From positions 1 to 64,000 of the forward strand of contig JAMFRU010000050.1 of NCBI GenBank assembly GCA_026224875.1: a DNA stretch of 64,000 nt, given 5' to 3'. Both the position numbers and the translations under genes were made by a program. Positions 44,700 through 54,809 of the stretch are shown here, piece by piece. The notes beneath the pieces were generated by a model, which ran no database searches, was not told the origin of the DNA, and saw only the letters and a program-made list of their open reading frames with translations. This DNA is from Acidocella sp. (GTDB lineage Bacteria > Pseudomonadota > Alphaproteobacteria > Acetobacterales > Acetobacteraceae). Position 1 is the first letter of the stretch, and each line of letters begins with the position of its first letter.

Positions 44700-47021
44700 A
44701 TGACGCAGCCACCGGCGCCGCGCCTGCGTTACCACGCGGCGCATTGGGGTATTTATGAAATAGATCAGGGTGAGGACGGCCAGCCCAGATTAAAGCCGCT
44801 CGCCGCCGATCCCGATCCGTCAGCCATCGGCCTGGACCAGCTTGACCCCGCGGTGGCGCGGTTGCGTGTGCAGCGGCCGGCGGTGCGCCGGTCTTTTCTT
44901 GAGCATGGCCACCGGGCAGATCCCGCCGGCCGGGGGAATGAGCCCTTTGTGGAAGTCGGATGGGATCAGGCGCTCGATCTCGTCGCGACGGAGCTTAGCC
45001 GCGTACGGGATCAGCATGGCAACCGGGCGATTTTCGGCGGCTCCTACGGCTGGTCCAGCGCTGGACGCTTCCACCATGCCAATGGCCAGCTCCACCGCTT
45101 CCTAAACCTGTTTGGCGGGTATGTGCGCAGCGTCGATAGTTACAGCCTTGGCGCAGGGCGGGCGCTGATGCCGCATATCGTGGCACCCATGGACGAGATC
45201 ATTCAAACCCATACCTCCTGGGACGTATTGGAGGCACATACGACGCTATTCATAGCGTTCGGCGGCATACCGTTAAAGAACACGAGGGTGATCGGCGGGG
45301 GCGCCGGGCGGCATCGTGTGCGGGACGCCCTGAGACGCATGCAAACAGCGGGATGCCGCTTCATCAATATCAGCCCGGTTAACGATAACCTGGACACCGG
45401 TGGCCCCGTCGAGTGGATTCCCATCAGGCCCAATACGGATACGGCGCTGATGCTGGCACTGGCTTATGTGCTGCTGCAGGCGCAACGCCATGATCCCGCG
45501 TTTCTAAGCCGCTACACGGTGGGTTTCGAGCGGTTCCGGCTGTATCTGGAGGGACAGGAGGACGGCGTCGCCAAAACGCCCGAATGGGCCGCCGGCATTA
45601 CCGGGATCGATAGTCAGCGCATTCACCGCCTCGCGTTCGAATTGGCCGATAACCGCACCATGCTGAACATCGCCTATGCACTGCAACGAGCATCGCATGG
45701 CGAACAACCGTTCTGGATGCTGGTGACGCTGGCGGCGATGCTGGGGCAGATCGGCCTGCCAGGCGGTGGTTTCGGCCTGGGCTATGGCGCTATGGCCGGA
45801 CAGGGCTCCGCCAATGCAAGATTCAGCGGCCCGACATTTCCTCAGGGTCAGAATGCGGTAAAGGATTTTATCCCTGTCGCCCGCATTGCCGATTTGCTGC
45901 TCCAGCCGGGAACGCCATTTACCTATGACGGCAAAACGCATCTCTATCCCGACATCCGGCTGGTTTACTGGGTCGGCGGCAATCCGTTTCACCACCACCA
46001 GGATCTGAACCGGCTGAACCTGGCCTGGCAACGGCCAGAGTCCATCATCGTGCATGAACAATATTGGACCGCCACGGCGAAACGAGCGGATATCGTACTG
46101 CCCGCGACCATCACCCTTGAACGCGACGATATCGGCTTTGCGACCAAGGAGGATTTTTTGGTGGCGATGCCAAGGGTCGTGGCACCGCAAGGTGAGTCGC
46201 GGGACGACCATGACATTTTCGCGGCAATCGCGGCTCAGCTTGGATATGGCGGGCGCTTCACGGAAGGGCTGAACGCCTCTGGCTGGCTGCGCAAGATCTA
46301 TGGCGGCACAGTTGAACGCGCTGCGAAAGCGGGGATCGAATTGCCTGTTTTTGATGAATTCTGGGAACGCGGAATCATCGACCTCTCCGGCTATCAACGT
46401 CCGGGCGTGATGCTGGAGGAATTCCGGCGCAATCCGGACGGGCACCCGCTTGCAACACCTTCCGGGAAAATCGAAATTTTTTCAGAGACGCTGGCATCTT
46501 ACGGCCAGTTCGATTGCCCAGGCTATCCGGTATGGCGCGAGCCCCATGAATGGCTCGGCGGCCCACTGGCGCGGCGCTTTCCGTTTCATCTGCTTTCGGA
46601 TCAGCCAGCAAGGCGTTTGCACAGCCAGCTCGATGCGGCGCCGTTCAGCGAGGCCGGCAAGATGACGGGACGCGAACCGGTTTATATAAGCCCGGCCGAT
46701 GCCGAGGCACGCGGCATCCGTACCGGCGATGTCGTAGCGCTCTGGAATGATCGCGGCCGCTGCCTGGCAGGTGCGGTGGTCTCGGCGGAGATCATGCCGG
46801 GTGTCGCGCGGCTGGCAACCGGCGCGTGGTATGACCCGCAGGCGGATGGCAGCGAGACGCGGGGGAATCCCAATGTGTTGACGCTCGATGTGGGCGCGTC
46901 ATCATTTTCCCAGGGCTGCGCTGCGCAGACCTGCCTGGTTGAAATTGCGAAATATGACGTTGTTGATTCCCAGCCGCTTGAAGCGTGGCGCCTGCCGGAG
47001 TTTCTTGGTGCGGGAGATTGA
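44700..47021 (+). CDS. Cytoplasmic molybdopterin oxidoreductase, BisC-like (biotin/methionine sulfoxide reductase type)
   Basis: A 773-residue Mo-bis-MGD enzyme of the DMSO-reductase family. The motif FGGSYGWSSAGRFHHANGQL (Ser Mo-ligand region) and the segment VDSYSLGAGRALMPHIV are typical, and YWVGGNPFHHHQDLNRLNLA lies near residue 425. There is no Tat signal and no FeS-cluster motif, so it should be cytoplasmic, as are BisC-type reductases that act on biotin sulfoxide or methionine sulfoxide. ATG at 44700 chosen (length equals BisC); an upstream TTG at 44592 is unlikely. Sits near a flavin monooxygenase, suggesting sulfur or N-oxide metabolism. Confidence 0.87.
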   Translation: MTQPPAPRLRYHAAHWGIYEIDQGEDGQPRLKPLAADPDPSAIGLDQLDPAVARLRVQRPAVRRSFLEHGHRADPAGRGNEPFVEVGWDQALDLVATELSRVRDQHGNRAIFGGSYGWSSAGRFHHANGQLHRFLNLFGGYVRSVDSYSLGAGRALMPHIVAPMDEIIQTHTSWDVLEAHTTLFIAFGGIPLKNTRVIGGGAGRHRVRDALRRMQTAGCRFINISPVNDNLDTGGPVEWIPIRPNTDTALMLALAYVLLQAQRHDPAFLSRYTVGFERFRLYLEGQEDGVAKTPEWAAGITGIDSQRIHRLAFELADNRTMLNIAYALQRASHGEQPFWMLVTLAAMLGQIGLPGGGFGLGYGAMAGQGSANARFSGPTFPQGQNAVKDFIPVARIADLLLQPGTPFTYDGKTHLYPDIRLVYWVGGNPFHHHQDLNRLNLAWQRPESIIVHEQYWTATAKRADIVLPATITLERDDIGFATKEDFLVAMPRVVAPQGESRDDHDIFAAIAAQLGYGGRFTEGLNASGWLRKIYGGTVERAAKAGIELPVFDEFWERGIIDLSGYQRPGVMLEEFRRNPDGHPLATPSGKIEIFSETLASYGQFDCPGYPVWREPHEWLGGPLARRFPFHLLSDQPARRLHSQLDAAPFSEAGKMTGREPVYISPADAEARGIRTGDVVALWNDRGRCLAGAVVSAEIMPGVARLATGAWYDPQADGSETRGNPNVLTLDVGASSFSQGCAAQTCLVEIAKYDVVDSQPLEAWRLPEFLGAGD

Positions 47022-47041
47022 AAGGCTCTTTTCAGGATATC

Positions 47042-47078
47042 AGGCCGGCGCAAATACTTTGTTGGATTGCGCCGGCCT
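47042..47078. terminator. Bidirectional terminator-like hairpin
   Basis: A 12-bp perfect stem (AGGCCGGCGCAA/TTGCGCCGGCCT) with a 13-nt loop lies between the convergent molybdoenzyme and flavin monooxygenase genes. It lacks a T-tract but is the strongest hairpin in this gap. Confidence 0.6.
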
Positions 47079-47149
47079 CACGCGTTTGAGGTGAGACGGG
47101 TAGATAAGGCGGTGTTTCGCCGCCAGAACGGTTTACCCGAATTCTCCGT

Positions 47150-48520
47150 TCAGGAAGGGACCGCTTCCAGCTCGGCTTGGCGCGTGCCTGATCTCAGATT
47201 TTGCGGTTTCGCCAGACCGAGATTCCCGCGAAGCGTGGTGTCGGCATATTCCGTTTTTACGATGTTGCGTTTCTGCAGCAGCGGTATCACCTCATTTGTA
47301 AAGCGCAGAAACTGGCTGGGATGGCCGAGATGGACGTTCATGCCGTCGAAGGCGCGGCCTTCGAACCATCGGATGATCTCGTTGGCGACAGTCTCGGCCG
47401 AGCCTGAAAAGGGCGTCTTCCTGGCGCTGCTGATCAATTCGACGGTCTGGCGCAATGTCAAACCCTTCGATACAGCCAGATCGGTGATGTTCTTCGACTG
47501 CGTATAGAAACTGTCTTTCGCGAAGTTGAGTGCCTCAACGGGAAATGGCGCATCGAGCTCATATTGGCGGAAATCATGCCAGCCAAAAGGGCGGCCGAAT
47601 TCAGCCAGTGCCTGATCGAAATTCTGATCGAGCCTGCGGTAATGCGCTTCTATCTCGCGGGCTTCCTCATCGGTATCGCCGATAAAGATCACGAAGCCCG
47701 GCATGATGAGCAACTGCTCCGGATCTCTCCCGGCTTTCGCCGCCCTGCCCTTGATATCGGCATAAAAACTCTGCCCCTGCTCGAAGGACGCCGCATGGGT
47801 GAAGATGGCGTCGCTGAGCTGTGCGCCGAGATTGCGGCCAAGATCGGAATCCCCGGCCTGGAATATAACAGGCTCACCCTGCGGCGAGCGCTGTATGTTG
47901 AGTGGACCGGCGACCGAGAAATAACGGCCTTTGTGATGCAGCGCATGGAGCTTGGTCTTGTCGAGAAATACGCCGGTTGCACGGTCACGCGGAAAGGCAT
48001 CATCTTCATAGGATCGCCAGAGTCCGCGCACGACCTCCAGGTATTCATGTGCCCTGCCATATCTGGTATCGTAGTCGAAATGGTCGTCCCTGCTGTAATT
48101 ACCCGCGGTTTTGGCGTCACCGCTGGTCACGACGTTCCAGCCGGCACGGCCGTTGCTGATAAGATCGAGCGATGCAAGCCGTCGCGCGATATTGAAAGGG
48201 TCGTTATAGGAGGTCGTCAGCGTGCCGACGAGCCCAATATGCCGGGTTGTTACCGCAAGGGCTGAGAGCAGTGTGAGTGGTTCGAGCCGGTTGAGATAAT
48301 GCGGCGGCGAATCCGGGGTGATGAACTGGCTGTCGACGATGAAGATCAGGTCGAATTTGGCCGCTTCAGCCTGCTGCGCCAGTTTGATATACCACTCGAT
48401 GTTGACGCTGGCATTTGCCGGAATATCGGTGTCCAGCCATCTGTTGCTTTCACCTGGTCCGCCGACACCGGTCGGAACCAAACCCAATTTAAGTTGTCGC
48501 TGTGTCAAAGATGACTCCAT
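47150..48520 (-). CDS. LLM-class flavin-dependent monooxygenase (NtaA/SnaA/DszA type)
   Basis: A 456-residue FMNH2-dependent monooxygenase of the nitrilotriacetate/dibenzothiophene-sulfone (NtaA/DszA) subfamily. Segments AAKFDLIFIVDSQF (about 55), ARRLASLDLISNGRAGWNVV (about 115) and RDDHFDYDTRYGRAHEYLEV (about 145) are diagnostic. The family also includes alkanesulfonate- and alkylamine-acting enzymes. The ATG at 48520 lies one base from a 24-bp tandem repeat. The frame also runs through the repeat (EASAYINC twice) to a possible upstream ATG at 48592, so the start is uncertain. Confidence 0.88.
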   Translation of the reverse strand: MESSLTQRQLKLGLVPTGVGGPGESNRWLDTDIPANASVNIEWYIKLAQQAEAAKFDLIFIVDSQFITPDSPPHYLNRLEPLTLLSALAVTTRHIGLVGTLTTSYNDPFNIARRLASLDLISNGRAGWNVVTSGDAKTAGNYSRDDHFDYDTRYGRAHEYLEVVRGLWRSYEDDAFPRDRATGVFLDKTKLHALHHKGRYFSVAGPLNIQRSPQGEPVIFQAGDSDLGRNLGAQLSDAIFTHAASFEQGQSFYADIKGRAAKAGRDPEQLLIMPGFVIFIGDTDEEAREIEAHYRRLDQNFDQALAEFGRPFGWHDFRQYELDAPFPVEALNFAKDSFYTQSKNITDLAVSKGLTLRQTVELISSARKTPFSGSAETVANEIIRWFEGRAFDGMNVHLGHPSQFLRFTNEVIPLLQKRNIVKTEYADTTLRGNLGLAKPQNLRSGTRQAELEAVPS

Positions 48521-49315
48521 ACAGTTTATGTAAGCAGAAGCTTCACAGTTTATGTAAGCAGAAGCTTCAAAAATGCAAAAATTCGTTGCCATGTGGCGCG
48601 GCTTTCGTGCCCCGGCGTAGCCGTTTATTCGCAAATCCCTTTTTTGATGATGAAAGTTGAGTAAATAGCGAAAGAGTGGGTGTCAAACGAGGATTACTCA
48701 ACGCGTTCGGAGCGAGCGTCATATCTCCATCGTTTGCGCAGATGTCAGCACGCCTGCCGTGCCCGCGGTGCGGCGCTGTTTGCGGAGCAGCGCGATCTCT
48801 TCATTGAAACCACAGGCTCCCGCGGACTCCATGCCCGTCGCGTATTTTGTGTTGGTGCCGGGTTCCCTTACGAGGCAGTGGCATGGGCCGCGAGCACGTC
48901 GGACAAATCGCCCAAGCGTATGGAGATGCCGGCTTCGACCGCGTTTTCGTCGCGCAAAATTCCAACAATCCGGACTCGCAGGTCGCCACCTATTAGCGAA
49001 ACTGAACAATCAGAGCGATTTTCGAATTTTACGTCTCAAGCGAAGCATATTAACTCTATAGGCGTGATAACTTATATGCTGGCGCGTGATGCCGGCCGGG
49101 GAATGTGGTGCTTGGCTGGTTGTCTCACAGAATCGCCCGAAGGCGGCCATCGAACATGCCTGGTTCCCGGACCAAGGTCATGGACGGCATGGAATTCAGG
49201 CCTTGGCAATGGCCGCGTCCAGACCGGGTTCGGTCATATGCCGCAATTCCCTCAATGATTCACGAAGCCGGTGCGGGTGCCTCTTGGATGCGCGCTGCCT
49301 GCGTAGGAATTCGCC
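48521..49315. other. Intergenic region with 24-bp tandem repeat; no intact gene recognised
   Basis: A perfect two-copy direct repeat of 24 bp spans 48522-48569 (unit begins CAGTTTATGTAAGC). The remaining 750 bp between the flavin monooxygenase (minus) and MFS (plus) genes holds long open frames on both strands with no family match. The minus-strand segment VGILRDENAVEAGISIRLGD may be a decayed gene. I cannot support any intact gene. Confidence 0.5.
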
Positions 49316-50602
49316 GTGCATGATGTCGTCGCATATGTTCCGATTGTTAAGACACGGCGGCGCTGGACGGTCGGTGGCCTGCTTTCACTGATGATCGTCG
49401 TAAATTACCTGGAGCGCAGCAATATCGGTATCGCGCTCCCAGCGATCCGGCATGATTTGGCGCTGAATAATGTTCAGATCGGCATGGTCCTGTCTGGATT
49501 TCAGTGGACATATGCCATTGCTCAGGTTCCGATGGGGCTCGTGGTCGACCGTTTTGGTCCTCGGCGCGTGGTTCTCACGGCGGGGCTCATCTGGTCGGCC
49601 TTTGCCGCGGCGACGGGATTTGCTACAAGCTTGGTGTTTCTGATCATCGTGCGCGCCTGGGTAGGATTGGCGGAGTCGCCGATGTTTCCCTCGGGTATCA
49701 AGGTCGTGGACGCATGGTTTCCCACGCGTGAAAAGGCAAGAGCGATCGGGATGTACGAGATCGCCACGCAGCTCGGCGGAACCTGCGCACCGTTGATCGC
49801 CGCCTTGCTGATCAAAGCCGCCGGCTGGCGGCTGATGTTCATCCTGATGGCCGCACTCGGGCTGGTGCCATTGTTGCTGTGGTGGCGGTTTTACCAGAAG
49901 CCGGAAGATGATAAATTTCTGTCGCCGGATGAGCGGGCGCTCATCCTCTCCGGAAGACAGGATTTCAGCACCACGGTACCAACATTTGCCGAATGGCGCA
50001 GGCTTTTCACCTATAAACAGACTTGGGCGATGATCGCGGGTGGATTGAGCTTTAGCGGGATGATCGGCTTTTATGCATGGTTGCCGATCTATCTGCAGGA
50101 GACCAGGCACCTCAGTCTCGTCGCCGCCGGCGGGAGCATCAGCTTCCTGGGGGTGTTCGGCATCACCGGCGTCATCGCCGGTTCGTCATTGTCGGATTTC
50201 CTCATCAGGCGCGGCTGGCAAGCGTTCAACGCCAGGCGTATCGTGGTCGTGAGTGGCTCCTTGTTGGGGGCGGTCGCCATTGGCTACACGGCCGTCTCTG
50301 GTGGCTATGCTGTGATGCTCGCGGCGCTCGCGGCCGGAGCCTTCTGCGGCGGCTTCAATGCTGCGTCCTGGTGGGCGCTGGCGCCGGCGGTATCACCCAA
50401 CGACCGGCTCGTTGCATCGCTCGGCAGCCTGCAGAATGGCGGGGCGTTCCTCGGTGCCGCGATCGTGCCGTTACTGATCGGCCGGCTGCTCGACCTGCAT
50501 TATGATTTTCACAGCGTCATCGCCGTTTCAGCCTGTTTCGGGCTGTTGAGTGCCTTTATCTACGGCGTTCTTCTGCGCGGTCCGATCGAACGGACGGCGT
50601 GA
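49316..50602 (+). CDS. MFS transporter, anion:cation symporter (ACS)-like
   Basis: A 428-residue inner-membrane transporter with about 12 helices. RRWTVGGLLSLMIVVNYLER, then NNVQIGMVLSGFQWTYAIAQ and VPMGLVVDRFGPRR (the conserved MFS loop 2-3 motif) identify the family, with AESPMFPSGIKVVDAWFPT typical of the phthalate/tartrate/glucarate group. Substrates of this group are organic acids. It is followed 58 nt later by a paralogous MFS gene. GTG/ATG at 49316 is the first start with a convincing N-terminus. Confidence 0.88.
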   Translation: MHDVVAYVPIVKTRRRWTVGGLLSLMIVVNYLERSNIGIALPAIRHDLALNNVQIGMVLSGFQWTYAIAQVPMGLVVDRFGPRRVVLTAGLIWSAFAAATGFATSLVFLIIVRAWVGLAESPMFPSGIKVVDAWFPTREKARAIGMYEIATQLGGTCAPLIAALLIKAAGWRLMFILMAALGLVPLLLWWRFYQKPEDDKFLSPDERALILSGRQDFSTTVPTFAEWRRLFTYKQTWAMIAGGLSFSGMIGFYAWLPIYLQETRHLSLVAAGGSISFLGVFGITGVIAGSSLSDFLIRRGWQAFNARRIVVVSGSLLGAVAIGYTAVSGGYAVMLAALAAGAFCGGFNAASWWALAPAVSPNDRLVASLGSLQNGGAFLGAAIVPLLIGRLLDLHYDFHSVIAVSACFGLLSAFIYGVLLRGPIERTA

Positions 50603-50660
50603 AGATTTTCATGCGGACAATCATCTTGTCCAGCTCAAATATTTGCCAATAGGAAACATC

Positions 50661-51980
50661 ATGGCGGGTACCATATCAGCGATACGTGAGGTTGTGAAAT
50701 CGAACCGGCGGTGGACAACCGTTGGAATGCTCTCTTGGATTATCGTGGTTGATCTATGGGCGCGGAGCAATCTCGGCATCGCCATTCCCCTCATCCGGCA
50801 TGATTTTTTTCTTACGAATTTGCAAGTGGGAATGATCTTTGCGGCCTTCCAGCTATCATATGGTCTTTCACATGTTCCGATGGGACTGATCGTAGACCGC
50901 TTCGGCGCGAGGCGAGTGGTTTTGGTGTCAGGATTGGCCTGGACTGTCTGTGCGGCGGCCACGGGATTGGCAACGAGCCTGACCGTGTTGCTCATCATGC
51001 GGGTATGCCTCGGCATCGCCGAGTCTCCCGTGTTTCCGGCCGGCATCAAGATCGTCGACTCATGGTTTCCCAACCGCGAAAAAGCCATGGCTGTCGCTTC
51101 GTATGAGGTGGCGGTGCAAGTCGGCTTCGCCGGCGCGCCATTGGTGGGTGCATTGCTTCTCGTCGAAATCGGCTGGCGCCTGATGTTCATCGTCATGGCG
51201 CTGCTTAGCCTTATTCCGCTTTTCATCTGGTTCATTCGATACCAGCAGCCCGAAGATGATCGAGCGCTAACCCCAAAGGAGCGCGCGTTGATCATGACGG
51301 GGCGAAAGAGTACATCCGTTGTTGCTCCAACCTTTGGTGAGTGGGGCAGCCTGTTCACGCATATCCAGCCCTGGGCAATGATCGCCGGCGGCATCAGTTC
51401 CGCCATTATGACCGGGTTTTATCTCTGGCTGCCGATCTATCTTCAGCAAACGCGCCACTTCAGTGTCGTGCATGCCGGCGGCAGCATCACATTGTTTGGA
51501 TTGGCCGGGATTGTCGGCGTGATCATTGGCGCTTTGTTATCGGATTTTCTGATCAGCCGCGGCGGCGAGGTTCTTGCCTCCAGGCAACAAGTTCTCGTTG
51601 CCTCACTGTTGCTGGGTGGCGCAGCGATCTACTGTACCTCCTTGCTCCATAGTAATACTGCGATTCTCGCGACGATCACTCTGGGTTATCTTGCCACCGG
51701 GCTCGGCGCTGCAACCGGATGGGCGCTTGTTCCAGCGGTGGCGCCAAATGCAGGGCTTATTGCTTCGCTTGGCAGTTTGCAGAATGGCTCATGGCAATTA
51801 GGGCAGGCCATTGCACCACTGGCGATCGGGATTCTACTCGATAAAGGATTTGAATTTAAAACGATCATGGCTATTTCGGCGGGCTTTGCACTCATAAGCG
51901 CCACGGCTTACGGGGTCATTCTGCGCAGCCCCATCGAACAACGGGCTCCAGTGGAAGGGATGGCGAAAACCGCATATTAA
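50661..51980 (+). CDS. MFS transporter, second tandem copy
   Basis: A 439-residue paralogue of the preceding MFS protein, sharing NRRWTTVGMLSWIIVVDLWA, RSNLGIAIPLIRHDF and AESPVFPAGIKIVDSWFPN. The ATG at 50661 has Shine-Dalgarno AGGAAA; the frame extends upstream to 50550 but inside the previous gene. Tandem paralogous permeases suggest two related organic-acid substrates or different affinities. The pair lies upstream of a TonB-dependent receptor, alpha-hydroxy-acid oxidase and aldolase. Confidence 0.88.
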   Translation: MAGTISAIREVVKSNRRWTTVGMLSWIIVVDLWARSNLGIAIPLIRHDFFLTNLQVGMIFAAFQLSYGLSHVPMGLIVDRFGARRVVLVSGLAWTVCAAATGLATSLTVLLIMRVCLGIAESPVFPAGIKIVDSWFPNREKAMAVASYEVAVQVGFAGAPLVGALLLVEIGWRLMFIVMALLSLIPLFIWFIRYQQPEDDRALTPKERALIMTGRKSTSVVAPTFGEWGSLFTHIQPWAMIAGGISSAIMTGFYLWLPIYLQQTRHFSVVHAGGSITLFGLAGIVGVIIGALLSDFLISRGGEVLASRQQVLVASLLLGGAAIYCTSLLHSNTAILATITLGYLATGLGAATGWALVPAVAPNAGLIASLGSLQNGSWQLGQAIAPLAIGILLDKGFEFKTIMAISAGFALISATAYGVILRSPIEQRAPVEGMAKTAY

Positions 51981-52257
51981 TATGCGTGGATTGGACCGTT
52001 ATTCACCGGACAATTCTGAATGAACGCCGGAATATGCACGTAAAATTTGAAACCTTCCGCCGCGGTGAAAACGCTAGGTTGAGGTAAAAATTTGCTCACT
52101 GCGGATCGACGCGTTAGTTGAGCCAAACTAAAGAGATGTTGAATAATCAAAACTTTACAGCGGCCCCTAAGCTGCTATCTCCACATATACGATCGGTTAA
52201 CAGGGATATTGGTGCGAATGCACCAGTCAACAGGGCTTGAATAAGTCAGGAGCAATC

Positions 52258-54762
52258 ATGCGTTATATGCGTGTCTCGAAGATAGAACCACCCGCCGGCA
52301 AGCGGCGGCGCAAAGCTTGGCCGTCGCTTCGCAACGCGCTCCTTGCTTCGATTGCGATCTCAACATTTTCCAGCAAACTGGTATTTGCACAGAGTGCGAA
52401 TGCACAGGCCGCGCAAGGAAACAGCGCGCAGGCAACGCCACCCATCGAAACGGCCTCGTCGCCATCCACCAGCACGCATCTGAATGACATCATCGTTACC
52501 GGTACCAGGCAAGGCGGGCAAAGAGCGCGCGATAGCGCCACGCCCATTGTCATCATTTCGGGTACAGCCCTACGGGCAACCGGGCAGGTCGACCTGCGGG
52601 CTGCACTGGAGCAATTATCGCCGCAAATCTCCCAGCCAGGCTATGTTCCCAATGGGGGCGGCTTAAAAGATACCATCAGTGTCAATGGATTTAATCCAAA
52701 CGAGGTTCTCGTCCTGGTCAACGGCAAGCGGCGGCATCCATCCGCTAACGTAACGGCAACGGGAGGTTCGCAGCAGGGCGCTACGGGCGTCGATCTTGAC
52801 ATGATTCCCGTCAGCGCGATTGATCATATTGAGATCCTGCAAGCTGGCGATTCCGCGCAATATGGCGCCGATGCCATCGCCGGGGTCATCAATATCATCC
52901 TAAAATCATCGGACCATGGCGGCTCATTCGATACCACGCTCGGGCAGTTTTACGCCGGCGACGGTTTTTCGCGCGATGTTACCGGCAATGTTGGTACCAG
53001 TCTCGGGTCGAACGGCTTTTTGAATCTCAGCACGGAATACAGCGGGCACGATCATACCGCTAGAACATATTATGATTCTCGTGACAATTTGTTTGACGTC
53101 AGAGATCCAAATGAGTTCTCCGTCAACCGGGAATCCTTCGAGTTTAATGCAGGCTACTGGGTCAACGATAATTTCGAGATGTATGGGTTTGGTACTTATG
53201 CGCATCGTACGGGTAGTCAGTTTGAAGATCCTCGCCTTCCGGCGCAGCTCCCTGCGGTCTATCCGGACGGGTTTACGCCCCAGCAAACCGTTAGCGAAGA
53301 TGACTGGTCCCTGACGGCAGGTGTGAAAGGTCATCATCTTTTGGGCTGGGACTGGGACCTGAGTTCCACCTATGGTTCTGACACTGACAACATAGGCATA
53401 TTCGAATCCGCCAATATCGGGCTGTATGACGCCACCGGCGCCACACCGACGAACTTCCATCTCTACCAGCTCACCAGCACGCAATGGACCAACAACCTGG
53501 ACCTCACGCGTTCGTTCTCCGTCCCCGTTCTGCCGGCGCCGCTGAACATTTCGTTCGGAGGAGAGGACCGGCACGAATTTTACAGCCTCGGTGCCGGTGA
53601 CGTTGATTCTTATATTGACGGCGGATCCCAAGCGGCGCCCGGTCTCAATCCGCTGAGTGCGGGCTCACATTCCCGCAATGTACTTGCCGGCTATCTCGAT
53701 CTCGCGACGAAGCTGACGCCGAAATGGAAGGTCGATGCGGCGGGAAGGTTCGAGCATTACACCGATGTGGGCGATACGACCGTTGGAAAACTATCGACAC
53801 GATATGACTTTAATCGATACGTTGCCGTCCGGGGGAGTTTTGGAACGGGCTTCGATGCCCCTTCGCTTGCGCAGGAATACCTTACGACGATCACGGTAAC
53901 GCCCACCACAAGTGCTGGCGTGCCGATCGAGGATGCCTCCGGGCTACTGGCGGCCAATTCCGCCGCGGCGCGCAGCATCGGCGCCGTGCCGCTTAAGCCC
54001 GAGCAATCCACCAATTTTGACCTTGGCTTCGTGTTCAACCCGCTGCCAAATTTCAACCTCACGGTTGATGCCTATCAGATCGATATCCGAGACCGCATTG
54101 TCACCGGCGGCACGGCGTCCGGCTCGGCGGCGCTGAATGCTCTGGTTGAAGCAGGGTTCACGCTGACGCCCCAGCTTGAGGGAGGTGTGTTAAGCACGAG
54201 TTACTTCACCAATGGTGCGAACACGCGCACCAGAGGTCTCAATGTTCAAGGCAGCTATCTGGAGGATCTGCAGAGTCACGGCCTCATCAACTGGACCCTT
54301 GCGGGTAATGTCAATGATACCGAAATCACGCATATCGGCAAAAACGCGAATGGCTCACGGAGCCTCAATGCCCAGCAGATTGCGTGGCTGACGACGGCGA
54401 CGCCGAAGTACCGCGCGATTGTCGGTGCAAATTGGCAGTTGGATAAATGGGCATTGGCGGTGCATGAAAACCTGTACGGCCCTACAACCAACCAGCTCAC
54501 CTATGCCACAGGCCCGAATGCTTTCTCCACCACCAAATTCGTGCCGTTTACGGAAGGGTTTAAAGCCACGACGGATATTGCGCTGCATTATCAGCCGACA
54601 CGGCATTTGCAGCTCACCGTCGGCGCAAATAATCTCTTCAATACCTACCCGGATAAAGTGCCGCTGGTTGCCCAGTATCTTGGTGTTCCCTATGATTTCA
54701 GCTCGTCTCAAATCGGCTATTTCGGAGGATTTTATTACGTCAACGCGCGGTATGTATTCTGA
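52258..54762 (+). CDS. TonB-dependent outer-membrane receptor
   Basis: An 834-residue outer-membrane receptor. A twin-basic signal peptide (RRRKAWPSLRNALLASIAIS, cleavage near FAQS) is followed by a TonB-box-like LNDIIVTGTRQGGQRAR and a plug domain (QVDLRAALEQLSPQISQPGY, then NGFNPNEVLVLVNGKRRHPS). The barrel ends with Phe. The ATG at 52258 has AGGAG 6 nt upstream; an upstream TTG at 52237 is unlikely. No Fur box is apparent, and the following genes are metabolic. The cargo may be a carboxylate or related organic compound rather than iron. Confidence 0.9.
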   Translation: MRYMRVSKIEPPAGKRRRKAWPSLRNALLASIAISTFSSKLVFAQSANAQAAQGNSAQATPPIETASSPSTSTHLNDIIVTGTRQGGQRARDSATPIVIISGTALRATGQVDLRAALEQLSPQISQPGYVPNGGGLKDTISVNGFNPNEVLVLVNGKRRHPSANVTATGGSQQGATGVDLDMIPVSAIDHIEILQAGDSAQYGADAIAGVINIILKSSDHGGSFDTTLGQFYAGDGFSRDVTGNVGTSLGSNGFLNLSTEYSGHDHTARTYYDSRDNLFDVRDPNEFSVNRESFEFNAGYWVNDNFEMYGFGTYAHRTGSQFEDPRLPAQLPAVYPDGFTPQQTVSEDDWSLTAGVKGHHLLGWDWDLSSTYGSDTDNIGIFESANIGLYDATGATPTNFHLYQLTSTQWTNNLDLTRSFSVPVLPAPLNISFGGEDRHEFYSLGAGDVDSYIDGGSQAAPGLNPLSAGSHSRNVLAGYLDLATKLTPKWKVDAAGRFEHYTDVGDTTVGKLSTRYDFNRYVAVRGSFGTGFDAPSLAQEYLTTITVTPTTSAGVPIEDASGLLAANSAAARSIGAVPLKPEQSTNFDLGFVFNPLPNFNLTVDAYQIDIRDRIVTGGTASGSAALNALVEAGFTLTPQLEGGVLSTSYFTNGANTRTRGLNVQGSYLEDLQSHGLINWTLAGNVNDTEITHIGKNANGSRSLNAQQIAWLTTATPKYRAIVGANWQLDKWALAVHENLYGPTTNQLTYATGPNAFSTTKFVPFTEGFKATTDIALHYQPTRHLQLTVGANNLFNTYPDKVPLVAQYLGVPYDFSSSQIGYFGGFYYVNARYVF

Positions 54763-54809
54763 CAGAGCCAGCGTCTTTCGTTCGGCCTCGCAATCGAAGG
54801 AGCTTTCCA

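Noticed and set aside
48680-49258. 192-codon plus-strand frame between the flavin monooxygenase and MFS genes
   Set aside because: No recognisable motif or start signal, and opposite-strand frames of similar length exist, so it was left as intergenic.
52200-52257. Fur box before the second TonB-dependent receptor
   Set aside because: The leader has a small hairpin (GGTGC-GAAT-GCACC) but nothing resembling a Fur half-site, so iron control was not claimed.
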